DNA of 64,000 bases from Rhodobacter sp. (lineage in GTDB: Bacteria; Pseudomonadota; Alphaproteobacteria; Rhodobacterales; Rhodobacteraceae): assembly GCA_020637555.1 (NCBI GenBank), contig JACKKF010000004.1, positions 186,001 to 250,000 on the forward strand, given 5' to 3'. The stretch's first letter is position 1, and each line of letters opens with the position of its first letter. A program made the position numbers and the translations under genes. Positions 52,727 through 61,464 of this stretch are shown here, in pieces. The notes beneath the pieces were generated by a model. The model was not told the DNA's origin, ran no database searches, and saw only the letters and a program-made list of their open reading frames with translations.

Positions 52727-54168
52727 AGCATGGCCCTCAGCTCCGGCTTGCGCACCTTTCCGGCGGCGGTGCGGGGAAAGTCATCCACCACCCGCCAGGC
52801 GCGGGGAATCTTGTATCCCGCGAGCCGGTCGCGCAGCCAGGGCCCCAGCGTTTCGATGTCGATCGTCGCGCCGGGCCGCGCGATCAGAAAGGCGGCGCCG
52901 GTCTCGCCCCAGCGATCATCGGTCATGCCGACGACAGCGGCTTCGAGGATAGCGGGATGCGTGATCAGGACGCGCTCGACTTCGGCGGGATAGACGTTCT
53001 CGCCGCCGGAAATATACATGTCCTTGATGCGGTCGACGATGCGGTAATAGCCCTCCGCATCGCGTGCCGCCACATCACCGGACCTGAGCCAGCCATCCGG
53101 CGTGAAACTGGCGGCGGTGGCCTGGGGGTTGTCCAGATAGCCCGGTGTGACCGAGGGACCCCGCAGCAGCAACTCGCCGGTGCCGGCCAGACCGTCCGGC
53201 ACGCCGTCCAGCCGGGCCTCGGTCAGGAGCTGCGGCTTGCCGACCGAACCGATCCGTTCCACCGCTGCCGTCCGGTCGATCAGAAAGCCGGTCGGTCCGG
53301 TTTCGGTCATGCCGAAGCCGTTGCAGATCGGCGCGCCGCGGTCGGCAAAGAACCGGATCGTCGCCTCGGGCAGGGCGGCGCCGCCACAGGCCCAGCCGCG
53401 CAAACGCGCCAGGTCGACGCCGGACAGGTCCAACTGCATCAGGGCCTGATAGATGGCCGGAACGCCGAAGAACTGCGTGACCGCGCCCGAGGCCACCAGA
53501 TCGACCAGCGCGGGCGCATCGAACTTGCGCAAGACCAGACTGGCGCCCCCCCAGAGAAACAGCGGCAGGGTAAACAGGTTGATCCCGGCGGTGTGGAACA
53601 GCGGCAGGAAATTGACGCTGCGGTCGTCCGGGGTCAGGGCCATCGCCTGGGCGATGTTCATCGCGTTCGCCATCGCCATGCGCGGCGTCTGGATCACCGC
53701 CTTCGGCAGACCCGTGGTGCCCGAGGTGAAGAGCACATACCACGGCGCGTCCTCGTCAACCGGGGTGGGGGGAAGGGGCGTGCAGTCCGGCACCCGCAGA
53801 TCCATGAGCGGCAGGCCCAGCTGCGCGGCGGCATCGGCGAAGGTGTCGTCATGCAGGACCAGCGTGCAGGCGACGCTTTCCAGAACCGGAGTCAGCTCGG
53901 CAATCGGCTGGCGCCAGTTCAACGGCGCCAGGATCACCTCGGCTTTCTGGCAGGCGAACAACGCGACAAAGAACTCGGGCCGGTTGTGGCACAGGATGGC
54001 CACCCGCGCACCGCGCGGCACACGGTCGCGCAGGGCGCGCGCCATCCGTGCGGCGGCGTTGTCGATGCGCGCAAAGCTCCAGGTTTCGCCGGTCTCGTGG
54101 TCGGTAAAGGCCAGCCTGTCGGGGCTGAGGGCCGCGCGACGGGCGGCGAAATCGGGCAGGTTTCCCAT
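52723..54168 (-). CDS. AMP-forming acyl-CoA synthetase
   Basis: The 481-residue ANL-family ligase has the phosphate loop LFTSGTTGLPKAVIQTP, the A5 region NGFGMTETGPTG, and the C-terminal YRIVDRIKDMYISGGENVYPAEVE with the terminal lysine region PRTAAGKVRKPEL. It activates a carboxylic acid to its CoA ester via an adenylate. ATG 54166-54168 (MGNLPDFAARR) is at the usual family start. It lies between the hydratase/isomerase gene (one-base gap) and the MaoC pair, indicating catabolism of an acid of unknown identity. Confidence 0.88.
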   Translation of the reverse strand: MGNLPDFAARRAALSPDRLAFTDHETGETWSFARIDNAAARMARALRDRVPRGARVAILCHNRPEFFVALFACQKAEVILAPLNWRQPIAELTPVLESVACTLVLHDDTFADAAAQLGLPLMDLRVPDCTPLPPTPVDEDAPWYVLFTSGTTGLPKAVIQTPRMAMANAMNIAQAMALTPDDRSVNFLPLFHTAGINLFTLPLFLWGGASLVLRKFDAPALVDLVASGAVTQFFGVPAIYQALMQLDLSGVDLARLRGWACGGAALPEATIRFFADRGAPICNGFGMTETGPTGFLIDRTAAVERIGSVGKPQLLTEARLDGVPDGLAGTGELLLRGPSVTPGYLDNPQATAASFTPDGWLRSGDVAARDAEGYYRIVDRIKDMYISGGENVYPAEVERVLITHPAILEAAVVGMTDDRWGETGAAFLIARPGATIDIETLGPWLRDRLAGYKIPRAWRVVDDFPRTAAGKVRKPELRAML

Positions 54169-54169
54169 C

Positions 54170-54916
54170 TCACGTTCCCATCGTGGCAAGGAACCGCGCC
54201 ATGCCGGCACGGGTTTCGGGGTGCGCGATCCGCGCCAGAAAGGCGGCTTTCTCGGCCTCAAGCGCGGGGGCGAGATCGTCGGCCAAAAGCCGTTTCATCG
54301 CCGCCATGCTGCCCGCGTCATGCGATGCCAGCGTATCCAGCCAGCCCGCGATCACGCCGTCCGGATCGTCGCTGACGGCCTGCGCCAGGCCCAGCTCCAG
54401 CGCCGCCGGTGCCGTGATGCGCCGGTTCAGGACATGCAGCGCCCGCACCCGGTGGGCGCCGATGCGGTCGGCCAGCATTCGGGTCCAGCCGCCATCGGGG
54501 GCAAAGCCCACCACCGCGTAGAAGGGCTGCACAAAGGCATCGGGGGTCATGACCGTCAGATCGGCAGCCAGGACCAGCCCCAGCGCGCCGCCGGTCAGGG
54601 CGCCCTGCACCCGGGCAATGACCGGGCAGGGCAGCGCCGCCAGCCGCAGGATCGCGGCATTCAGCGCGCCCAGCGTCCGGTCGGCATAGGCGTGACCACG
54701 GCCTGCCGCCACTTCATCGGCGAAACGCGCGACATCGCCGCCGGTCGAAAAATGCCGACCCGCGCCCGACAGGATCAGCGCGCGCGGCGAGTCGAGCCGG
54801 TCCAGCGCCTCCAGCAGATCCTCGAGCAGGTCAGCGGTCAGGGCGTTGGCGCGCTCGGGCCGGGCCAGCAACAGCCGGGCAATCCCCGCCTCGTGGCTGA
54901 GCACGGCCATGGTCAC
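54170..54916 (-). CDS. enoyl-CoA hydratase/isomerase family protein
   Basis: The 248-residue crotonase has RPERANALTADLLEDL, the oxyanion-hole segment LSGAGRHFSTGGDV (about 49-62) and VQGALTGGALGLVLAADLTV. Crotonases hydrate, isomerise or hydrolyse CoA esters; the residues at the usual Glu positions are altered (FYAVVGFAPDGGW carries no clear double Glu), so isomerase or hydrolase activity is possible. It overlaps the TetR gene by four bases and precedes the CoA ligase gene. Confidence 0.82.
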   Translation of the reverse strand: MTMAVLSHEAGIARLLLARPERANALTADLLEDLLEALDRLDSPRALILSGAGRHFSTGGDVARFADEVAAGRGHAYADRTLGALNAAILRLAALPCPVIARVQGALTGGALGLVLAADLTVMTPDAFVQPFYAVVGFAPDGGWTRMLADRIGAHRVRALHVLNRRITAPAALELGLAQAVSDDPDGVIAGWLDTLASHDAGSMAAMKRLLADDLAPALEAEKAAFLARIAHPETRAGMARFLATMGT

Positions 54917-55548
54917 GGTTTCAACCCGCGTTCCAGCATGTCAAAGACCTGGTCCACGACATGATCCAGATCGGCGTCGGTTTCCCAGATGGCAAATCGT
55001 TCGCCCAGGATCACCGCCAATCCCATCAGCGCCCAGGCGCGCACCTCGGCATCGCCGGGGCGGACCTCGCCTTCGCGTTCGGCGGCCACGAGGTTCTGCG
55101 CGTAGCCCTTGGCGAAGGTGGTATAATGCGCGCGATAGGCATCGGGCGCGACCGAACGCGCCTCCATCACGATGTTGTAGAGTGCGGGCCGTTCCGCGAC
55201 AAAGGCCAGGAAGGCCCGCAACCCCCGGCGCTCGGCCGTCAGCCGGTCAGGGGCGTCGGCGGTCGCCTCGGTCAGGAAGGCGCGGGTGAGGCGGCTCATT
55301 TCCAGCACAAGTTCGCGAAAGACCTCGTCCTTGGACTGGAAGTAGATGTAGAATGTGCCCTGCGCGATGCCCGCCTTTCGGGTGATGTCCGCAATCGACG
55401 CGGCGGCAAAGCCGGTCTCGCCGATCACCACCTCGGCGGCTCGCAGGATCGCATCGCGCGTGTCCTGACCGCGCCGGGTGCGGGGACGGGCCGAGGGTTG
55501 GCGGCTGGTCGAGGCGTCGGGCATCGGCTTTCCTGAAACATGAATCAT
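54913..55548 (-). CDS. TetR family transcriptional regulator
   Basis: The 211-residue protein has a TetR N-terminal DNA-binding domain (about 30-75, AILRAAEVVIGETGFAAASIADITRKAGIAQGTFYIYFQSKDEVF) and an all-helical ligand domain (about 80-205). It is the first gene of the acyl-CoA operon with the hydratase, ligase and MaoC pair, and probably represses that operon until an acyl-CoA binds. An alternative start is ATG at 55524. The divergent gap to the BNR gene is 116 bases. Confidence 0.88.
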   Translation of the reverse strand: MIHVSGKPMPDASTSRQPSARPRTRRGQDTRDAILRAAEVVIGETGFAAASIADITRKAGIAQGTFYIYFQSKDEVFRELVLEMSRLTRAFLTEATADAPDRLTAERRGLRAFLAFVAERPALYNIVMEARSVAPDAYRAHYTTFAKGYAQNLVAAEREGEVRPGDAEVRAWALMGLAVILGERFAIWETDADLDHVVDQVFDMLERGLKP

Positions 55549-55664
55549 TTGTCATATTGAGCCTGACGCCGGGCGAGTCAAGCCCCGCGCGCGCCCCGAA
55601 TCCCCGCTGCGGGGGCGCGGTTTCGTGCTATTCTGGGGGTGCGTGAACAGGAAAGGGCCGGATC

Positions 55665-56801
55665 ATGGGCGAGAAGGTGACCGTGTTGGTCGGAACCGGA
55701 AAGGGCGTCTTCTTGCTGGAATCGGACGCCGACCGACAGACCTGGACCCAGCGCGGGCCTTTCTGCGACGGCTGGCCGGCCAGCCATGTGCTGGGCGATC
55801 CCGACACCGGCACGATCTGGGCGGCCTGTGGTGGCGAATGGCAGGGCAACGCCGTCTGGCGCAGCGATGATGGCGGCGAAACCTGGACGAAAGCCTTGCT
55901 GGCGAACGGCCACATGGATCACATGCTGGCCAGCGACGAGACCTTTCGCAAGATGCTGGGGCGCGGCCCGGATCCGGACGCGCCGTTCAAGGGGCAGATC
56001 CAGGCGATCTGGGCGCTGGGCCGCGTCGGCGACACGCTATATGCCGGGGCGAAGCCGGCCGCGCTGTTCGCCAGCCGCGACCGCGGCGACACCTGGCATC
56101 GGGTCGAGGGGCTGTCGACCCACCCCTCGGCCGCGAGCTGGCAACCGGGGGGCGCGGGGCTGGTTCTGCACACCATCCTGGGCGAGGGCGACAAGCTGTG
56201 GGTGGCGATCTCGGCCGCCGGGGTCTTTGCCAGCGAGGACGGCGGCGAGACCTGGGAACAGCGCAATCGCCGCAGCAACCAGTCGGCCACACCTGATCCG
56301 ATCACCGGGGAATGCGGCTATGATGTCGGGCTGTGCGTGCACAACATGGTGCGCGCGGCGGATGGGTCGGTTCTGTACATGCAGAACCATCAGGGCGTGT
56401 TCCGCAGCCGCGACGAGGGCCGCAACTGGGACGAGGTGACCGAGGGGCTGCCGACGAATTTCGGCTTTCCCATCGCGGTGCATCCGCAGGACCCGGACAC
56501 GGTCTATGTCATCCCCTTGATGGAATGGGGCGGCCGCTATCCGCCGGGGGCCCGGGCCGCCGTCTGGCGGTCCCGCCAGGCGGGCGAGGGCTGGGAACCC
56601 CAGCGTCAGGGGTTGCCGGACAACGCCTATTTCACGGTCCTGAGGCAGGCCATGGCCACGGACCGGGCGGATCGGGCGGGGCTGTATTTCGGCACCAATT
56701 CGGGCAGTGTCTTTGCCTCGACCGATGCGGGCGAGACCTGGACCGAAATCGCCCGCCACCTGCCCAACGTGCTGGGCGTCGAGGTCATGCATCAGGTCTG
56801 A
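55665..56801 (+). CDS. BNR-repeat (sialidase-like) beta-propeller protein, function unknown
   Basis: The 378-residue protein has at least six BNR-type blades with the Asp-box pattern S-D-x-G-x-x-W, for example WRSDDGGETWTKA, FASRDRGDTWHRV, FASEDGGETWEQR and FASTDAGETWTEI. There is no signal peptide, so it is likely cytoplasmic, unlike secreted sialidases. The family is common but uncharacterised in Rhodobacteraceae. It is alone between divergent TetR and convergent DMT genes; its end overlaps the DMT gene by ten bases. Confidence 0.8.
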   Translation: MGEKVTVLVGTGKGVFLLESDADRQTWTQRGPFCDGWPASHVLGDPDTGTIWAACGGEWQGNAVWRSDDGGETWTKALLANGHMDHMLASDETFRKMLGRGPDPDAPFKGQIQAIWALGRVGDTLYAGAKPAALFASRDRGDTWHRVEGLSTHPSAASWQPGGAGLVLHTILGEGDKLWVAISAAGVFASEDGGETWEQRNRRSNQSATPDPITGECGYDVGLCVHNMVRAADGSVLYMQNHQGVFRSRDEGRNWDEVTEGLPTNFGFPIAVHPQDPDTVYVIPLMEWGGRYPPGARAAVWRSRQAGEGWEPQRQGLPDNAYFTVLRQAMATDRADRAGLYFGTNSGSVFASTDAGETWTEIARHLPNVLGVEVMHQV

Positions 56802-57703
56802 TCGGGCACGGCGGCGATGCTGCGTGCGCGCCGGGCCGGGGTCAGGGCGATGGCGGTCAGGACCAGCACGCAGGACACCGCCTGCGCCGTGGTCAGGGGT
56901 TCGCCAAAGGCCAGCCAGCCGACGGCGAACATCACCGGCAGTTCGATGCTGCCGGCCATCGCCGTGCGCGCGGTGCCGACGATGGGCGAACAGATGGTAT
57001 AGATCAGTTGCGGCACCAGCGCCGTGCCCAGGCCGATACCCAGCACCATCAGCCACCCCTGCGTGCCCGACGGCAACAGGCCCTGAACCGGGGTTCCCAG
57101 CGCCAGGGGCAGCAACCCCAGAACCGACCCCATCGAGACGATCCCGATCCGGGCAAGCGCCGGGATCGGGGTCATCTTGTGGACCAGCACGCTGATCCCC
57201 AGCCCAAACCCCGCGGGGGCGGCCAGCGACAGCAGCAGCAGCGGAATCAGCGCCGGATCCACCGCGCCGGGGGTCATCACGACAGCGGCCGCGACAACGA
57301 TCATCGCCGCCGCCAGGATCGCTCTGGGCGCCGGGCGTTCGCGAAACAGAAGCCCGCTGATCGCCAGGGTGAACGCCGGATAGGTCATGTAGAGAACGCC
57401 CGCGGTCGAAACGGGCACGACCTCGATCGCGCGGACATAGGCGACCCAGCCCAGCGCCATGACGATCCCGGTGCCCAGGCCCCACAGAAGCACCGGCCAA
57501 AGCCGTCGCCAGCGCCAGACGATCGGCGCCAGAACCACCGAGGCCAGCACATAGCGATACAGCGCGACCGCATGGGGGGCCATGCCGGAATCGGTCAGGC
57601 CGCGCGCGAACAGGGGCACCAGTCCGAACCCGACCGACGCCGCGACGACGCCAAGCGTGGCCAGACCGACGCGCGCCGGATCGAGGGTTTGACGATGTTG
57701 CAT
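56792..57703 (-). CDS. DMT superfamily transporter (EamA domain)
   Basis: The 303-residue membrane protein has about ten helices in two EamA halves, with the N-terminal VVAASVGFGLVPLFARGLTDSGMAPHAVALYRYVLAS and the second-half GTALVPQLIYTICSPIVGTARTAMAGSIELPVMFAVGWLAFGE. EamA proteins export amino acids, metabolites or drugs. The ATG at 57701-57703 (MQHRQTLD) is preferred. It follows the nitrile hydratase accessory gene by 50 bases in the same direction, so it may be the last gene of that operon. Confidence 0.85.
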   Translation of the reverse strand: MQHRQTLDPARVGLATLGVVAASVGFGLVPLFARGLTDSGMAPHAVALYRYVLASVVLAPIVWRWRRLWPVLLWGLGTGIVMALGWVAYVRAIEVVPVSTAGVLYMTYPAFTLAISGLLFRERPAPRAILAAAMIVVAAAVVMTPGAVDPALIPLLLLSLAAPAGFGLGISVLVHKMTPIPALARIGIVSMGSVLGLLPLALGTPVQGLLPSGTQGWLMVLGIGLGTALVPQLIYTICSPIVGTARTAMAGSIELPVMFAVGWLAFGEPLTTAQAVSCVLVLTAIALTPARRARSIAAVPDQT

Positions 57704-57753
57704 GTCAGCGTCATAGCACGCGGCCGGGCTTCTGAACAGTCCTGTCCAGAAAC

Positions 57754-58059
57754 TCAGCCCGGGGCGTTTTCCAACCGGATCGCGACCCCGTGCGGCGTGG
57801 CATGGGCGGCATCCTGCCAGCGGTTGGCGAGGGCCGTGACCTCGTCGGGCGGGGCGATGCCGCACTGGGCCAGCATCCCTTCGAGCGCCTGAACCCAGGC
57901 GTCCCAATAGCCGACCCCTGCGGCAAGGCGCGCGCCGAACGCCCGCGTCCACGCGTCCCAGGTGAAAAGCCCGCCATCGCTGAGGGCGACAGTCAGGCCA
58001 AAGACCTGCGCCTGCCAGGGCGCGTCGAACGGGGTTTCGGGGGTGTCAGGCCTGGTCAA
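57754..58059 (-). CDS. nitrile hydratase accessory protein (cobalt-insertion activator)
   Basis: The 101-residue protein has the nitrile hydratase accessory-family pattern PFDAPWQAQVFGLTVALSDGGLFTWDAWTRAF (about 10-42) and GYWDAWVQALEGMLAQCGI. It resembles the N-terminal half of the beta subunit and acts as an activator that helps to load cobalt into the alpha subunit by subunit swapping. It overlaps nthB by 14 bases, so it is in the same operon. Confidence 0.85.
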   Translation of the reverse strand: MTRPDTPETPFDAPWQAQVFGLTVALSDGGLFTWDAWTRAFGARLAAGVGYWDAWVQALEGMLAQCGIAPPDEVTALANRWQDAAHATPHGVAIRLENAPG

Positions 58060-58702
58060 GATATCCCTCCCACAGATCGGCGCTGATGGTCAGGCCGGGT
58101 TCGCCATCCTCGCCCCAGACCTCGCGCCCGTCGAACACCACGGTGTAAAGCCGCTGCGGACGTTCGCCCAGGCCATGGGCATTCGCATCGGGCAGGACAA
58201 AGCCGCCATGCACCGTTTCGATGACGCCCGTGTGCCCGGCCAGATAGCGCGGCAGGCGGGTGTGGGTGCGGGGATGGGCGTTCTTCGCGCGGACGCGCTG
58301 CCCGACGGCAAAGCGTGGCGCGCCGTCCAGGGGTCTGTCGCAGGGGGTGCCGCGGGCCAGCGCGGCGGGCACGGCCTCAGGGCGCAGCCGGCGCGGATCG
58401 GGGGACTGCGCGGCCGCGACCCCGGTTTCCAGCTCGAGTTCCGAGATCAGATCGTGCCGCGTCAGCAGGACTTCGAGCGCGCGGATCCAGATCTCGTAAT
58501 AGCTGGCGTTGTAATAGACCGCCGGTGGCAGGCTCTCGCGGGCATGGCGGCTTTCGTCCAGTGACCAGCGCCCCAGCGCCCCTGCACACAGCGTCAGGCC
58601 CAGGGCACGTTCTTCCCAGGGGGCGTGGAACAGGGGTTCATTCGTTTCGGGCGCAACCGGGCCAAAGCCCATCGCGCCCCCCAGATCCTGCGGCCCGTTC
58701 AT
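58046..58702 (-). CDS. nthB: nitrile hydratase beta subunit
   Basis: The 218-residue beta subunit has PLFHAPWEERALGLTLCAGALGRWSLDESRHARESLP (about 24-60), YYEIWIRALEVLLTRHDL, and the C-terminal SH3-like barrel RFAVGQRVRAKNAHPRTHTRLPRYLAGHTGVIE. It is a single chain, which favours nitrile hydratase over thiocyanate hydrolase, whose beta and alpha chains split this protein. Its ATG overlaps the stop of nthA by four bases. Confidence 0.93.
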   Translation of the reverse strand: MNGPQDLGGAMGFGPVAPETNEPLFHAPWEERALGLTLCAGALGRWSLDESRHARESLPPAVYYNASYYEIWIRALEVLLTRHDLISELELETGVAAAQSPDPRRLRPEAVPAALARGTPCDRPLDGAPRFAVGQRVRAKNAHPRTHTRLPRYLAGHTGVIETVHGGFVLPDANAHGLGERPQRLYTVVFDGREVWGEDGEPGLTISADLWEGYLDQA

Positions 58703-59307
58703 TGCGGCGCCTGCGCGATACCGGTCCCCACCATGCTGTCGCGGGTGACCAGCGTGGCCAGGCGCTCGGCGGACCAGCCCTCGGTCCCGGCGGGACGCAG
58801 GGGCACGACCAGATAGCGCAGCTCGGCGGTGGAATCCCATACGCGCACCTGGCACTCGGGCGGCAGATCAAGCCCGAACTCCGCCAGGACCGCGCGCGGT
58901 TCGATCACCACGCGCGAGCGATAGGCCGGCGATTTGTACCAGACCGGCGGCAGGCCCAGCAGCGTCCACGGATAGCAAGAGCACAGGGTGCAGACGACGA
59001 CATTGTGGGTCTGCGGCGTGTTGAACACCGCCTGCACATGTTCGCCCTGCCGCCCGGTGAACCCCATGGACCCGACCGCGGCCGTCGCATCGCGCGCCAG
59101 CCAGTCGGCAAAGGCCGGGTCGGTCCAGGCCCGGGCGACGACGGCGGCACCGTTCCGGGGCCCGACCTTGTGCGCGTAGGTTTCGACAATCACGTCGATG
59201 GCCGCGGGGTCGACCAGGCCCTTGCGGGTGAGGATCGTCTCCAGCGCCCGCACGCGGGCGTCCATCGGGTCCAGGTGGTTGTCATGATGCGGATGGTCGT
59301 GCGGCAT
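58699..59307 (-). CDS. nthA: nitrile hydratase alpha subunit, cobalt type
   Basis: Nitrile hydratase converts nitriles to amides. The 202-residue alpha subunit has the metal-binding motif VVCTLCSCY, with Cys106, Cys109 and Cys111 (the latter two are oxidised in known enzymes). Thr after the first Cys (CTLCSC) is the cobalt-type form; iron enzymes have Ser. His/Asp-rich start MPHDHPHHDNH may help metal acquisition. Start ATG 59305-59307 chosen by family length. No amidase gene is visible nearby. Confidence 0.94.
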   Translation of the reverse strand: MPHDHPHHDNHLDPMDARVRALETILTRKGLVDPAAIDVIVETYAHKVGPRNGAAVVARAWTDPAFADWLARDATAAVGSMGFTGRQGEHVQAVFNTPQTHNVVVCTLCSCYPWTLLGLPPVWYKSPAYRSRVVIEPRAVLAEFGLDLPPECQVRVWDSTAELRYLVVPLRPAGTEGWSAERLATLVTRDSMVGTGIAQAPQ

Positions 59308-59367
59308 GGCGGGGGTCCTTTCTCGCCGCCATGCTAGGCCATTCGCGCGCCGGTGCAAGCACCGCGG

Positions 59368-60588
59368 TCAGGCGGTCGCCAGCCCGCCGGCGCCCTGCCC
59401 GGGTCGGCTGCGCAGCAAGATCACCACCATCACCGCGATGTTCATCAGGTTCCAGGCAATGCCATTGACGAAGGCCATCGCATAGCTGCCGGTCACGTCG
59501 TAGATCCAGCCCGACATCCAGCCCCCCAGCGCCATGCCCAGGATCGTCGCCATGATGACGAACCCGGTGCGCGTGCCGGCTTCGCGCGCGGGCATCGTCT
59601 CGCGCACGATGATGGCATAGGCGGGGACGATGCCGCCCTGGCTCAACCCGAAGATCAGGCTGACGACATAGAGCGAGGTCATCCCGTCCGACGGCAGATA
59701 CAGGATCAGGCCGATCATCTGCCCGACAGAGCCGATCAGCAGCGTCGGAATGCCGCCGAGCCGATCGGTGATCAGCCCGGACAGCAGGCGGGAGACCACC
59801 CCCCCCATCAGCATCACGCTGAGCATCTGCGACCCCACGACCGGCCCATAGCCGAGGTCCACGCAGAAGGCGACCAGATGAACCTGCGGCATCGACATGG
59901 CGACGCAGCAGCCGATCCCCGCCAGACCCAGCATCCACATCATCGTGGTCGGCGCAAAGGGCGGGCGGCGCGGTGTCAGGCCGGTCGCTTGCGCGGCGGC
60001 GGTCAGGTTCTCCTCGGGGACGCGGCGGCGCAACAATTGTGCGGCCGGGATCACCACCACCGGCACCAGGGCCGCCAGCACCCAGCAGACGCCCCGCCAA
60101 CCCTGGGTCTGCAAGACGCCCGAAAGCGCGACGGGCCAGATCGCCCCGGCCAGGTAGTTGCCGCTGGCGGCAATCGCCACGGCGATTCCGCGACGCCGCC
60201 GGAACCACAGCGAAATATCGGCCAGCAGCGGTCCAAAGAACACCGCGGTGCCCAGGCCGATCAGCAGCTGTGCCATCGACAGCAGCCAGATCGTCGGGCT
60301 GATGGCGGCCAGGACATAGCCCAGCGCCGACAGCAGCGCCGCGCCGGTCAGCGCCTTGCTGACGCCCCAGCGGTCCACCGCGCGGCCCATGATCAGGTTG
60401 CCCAGCGCGAACCCGGCCATGGTCAGGGTATAGGGGACCGACGCCGCGCCGCGCCCCCCGCCGAATTCGGACTGGACGGACGGCATCAGCGCGATGATCG
60501 ACCACATGCCGACGTTGCCGACGGTGGCGATACCCAGCGACAGGACCAGGCGGGTCCAGGAATAGCGGCTGTCGAGAATCGTGTTCAT
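59368..60588 (-). CDS. MFS transporter
   Basis: The 406-residue protein has 12 membrane segments and the MFS loop motif GNLIMGRAVDRWGVSKALTGA between helices 2 and 3, repeated in weaker form as LITDRLGGIPTLLIG. It belongs to the broad OFA/ACS-like group (oxalate/formate or monocarboxylate transporters). It lies 60 bases upstream of nthA on the same strand and could import the nitrile substrate or export/import the acid product, as in other NHase clusters. Substrate unproven. Confidence 0.88.
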   Translation of the reverse strand: MNTILDSRYSWTRLVLSLGIATVGNVGMWSIIALMPSVQSEFGGGRGAASVPYTLTMAGFALGNLIMGRAVDRWGVSKALTGAALLSALGYVLAAISPTIWLLSMAQLLIGLGTAVFFGPLLADISLWFRRRRGIAVAIAASGNYLAGAIWPVALSGVLQTQGWRGVCWVLAALVPVVVIPAAQLLRRRVPEENLTAAAQATGLTPRRPPFAPTTMMWMLGLAGIGCCVAMSMPQVHLVAFCVDLGYGPVVGSQMLSVMLMGGVVSRLLSGLITDRLGGIPTLLIGSVGQMIGLILYLPSDGMTSLYVVSLIFGLSQGGIVPAYAIIVRETMPAREAGTRTGFVIMATILGMALGGWMSGWIYDVTGSYAMAFVNGIAWNLMNIAVMVVILLRSRPGQGAGGLATA

Positions 60589-60639
60589 CCGCGCACCCTA
60601 GGGCGGCGCCGGCGATGCTGCCAGCGCAAATTTCGCAGG

Positions 60640-61323
60640 TTAAAGGACGCCGATCAGGTCCGGCAGTGCCGCCAGGTCGCGCAGCACATGGGCGGGCCGC
60701 CCCGGCAGGCGGTCCAGAGGCGCGCCCTCGCGGTTCACCCAGACCGTGACGAAACCGTAGGCCGCGCCCGCCGCCGCGTCCCAGCCGTTCGACGACACGA
60801 ACAGCACCTGGTCGGGGGGCAGATGCAGCGTCGCGCCCACCAGGTCATAGACCGCGCGGGCAGGCTTGAAGACACCGACGCTTTCAACCGACAGCAAGGC
60901 CTCGAACCGGGTGTCCAGTCCCGCCGATCCGACCGCGCCGGACAGCATGCCCGGCGAGCCGTTCGAAAGGATCGCCAGCCGGCGTCCCTGCGCTGCCAGG
61001 GCGTCCAGCATCGCGGGCACCTCGGGAAAGGCCGACAGCTCCCAATACAGGGCCAGCAGCCGGTCGCGCAGCGCCGGGTCGTCCAGCCCCGCCGCCTCGA
61101 GCGCCCAGTCCAGGGCCTCTTGCGTGACCTGCCAGAAATCGCAGTGATCCCCCGCAACGGCCCGCAGCCAGGAATACTCCAGTTGCTTGCGGCGCCAGTC
61201 GGCGGCGATCTGCGGCCAACGCCCGGCCCAGCGGGCGCTGCCGGGTTCGGCCGCCGCGGTCCGCGCCGCTGCCCCCACATCGAACAACGTGCCATAGGCA
61301 TCAAAGACACAGGCGTCGATCAT
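60640..61323 (-). CDS. (S)-2-haloacid dehalogenase-like HAD hydrolase, type II
   Basis: The 227-residue HAD protein has nucleophile Asp8 in ACVFDAYGTLFDV, motif II ILSNGSPGML and the type II dehalogenase region FKPARAVYDLV with VLFVSSNGWDAAAGAAYGF. This FDAYGTLFDV start and SSNxWDxxGA pattern are the marks of L-2-haloacid dehalogenases, which replace halogen by hydroxyl with inversion. Other HAD phosphatases are possible. It is next to the MFS gene (51-base gap) in the same direction. Confidence 0.87.
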   Translation of the reverse strand: MIDACVFDAYGTLFDVGAAARTAAAEPGSARWAGRWPQIAADWRRKQLEYSWLRAVAGDHCDFWQVTQEALDWALEAAGLDDPALRDRLLALYWELSAFPEVPAMLDALAAQGRRLAILSNGSPGMLSGAVGSAGLDTRFEALLSVESVGVFKPARAVYDLVGATLHLPPDQVLFVSSNGWDAAAGAAYGFVTVWVNREGAPLDRLPGRPAHVLRDLAALPDLIGVL

Positions 61324-61384
61324 CGCGTTCCTCCTTCGCGGTCCCGGGTCCGCAGCATGGATCAGGGTTGAGGAAAGGTTAACG

Positions 61385-61452
61385 CCCCATCTTTGTGCCG
61401 GAAATATCCCGGGGGGTGAATTTGCGCAGCAAAGAGGGGGGCAGCGCCCCCC
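61385..61452 (-). repeat. dispersed palindromic intergenic repeat, copy 3 (inverted, compound)
   Basis: Read on the minus strand it begins with GGGGGG-cgctg-CCCCCC (61452-61436), then a CTTTGCTGCGCAAATTC insert, then ACCCCCCGGGATATTTCCGGCACAAAGATG. The modules GGGATATTT and GGCACAAAGA are identical to copy 2 at 39741-39795. It lies between the haloacid dehalogenase and alpha/beta-hydrolase genes. The extra GCGCAGCAAAGAG part looks like a second, degenerate copy of the 3' module. Confidence 0.7.
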
Positions 61453-61464
61453 TGCGCCGGGTTC

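Noticed and set aside
57754..59307. thiocyanate hydrolase instead of nitrile hydratase
   Set aside because: Thiocyanate hydrolase splits the beta protein into two chains; here beta is one 218-residue chain and an accessory protein is present.
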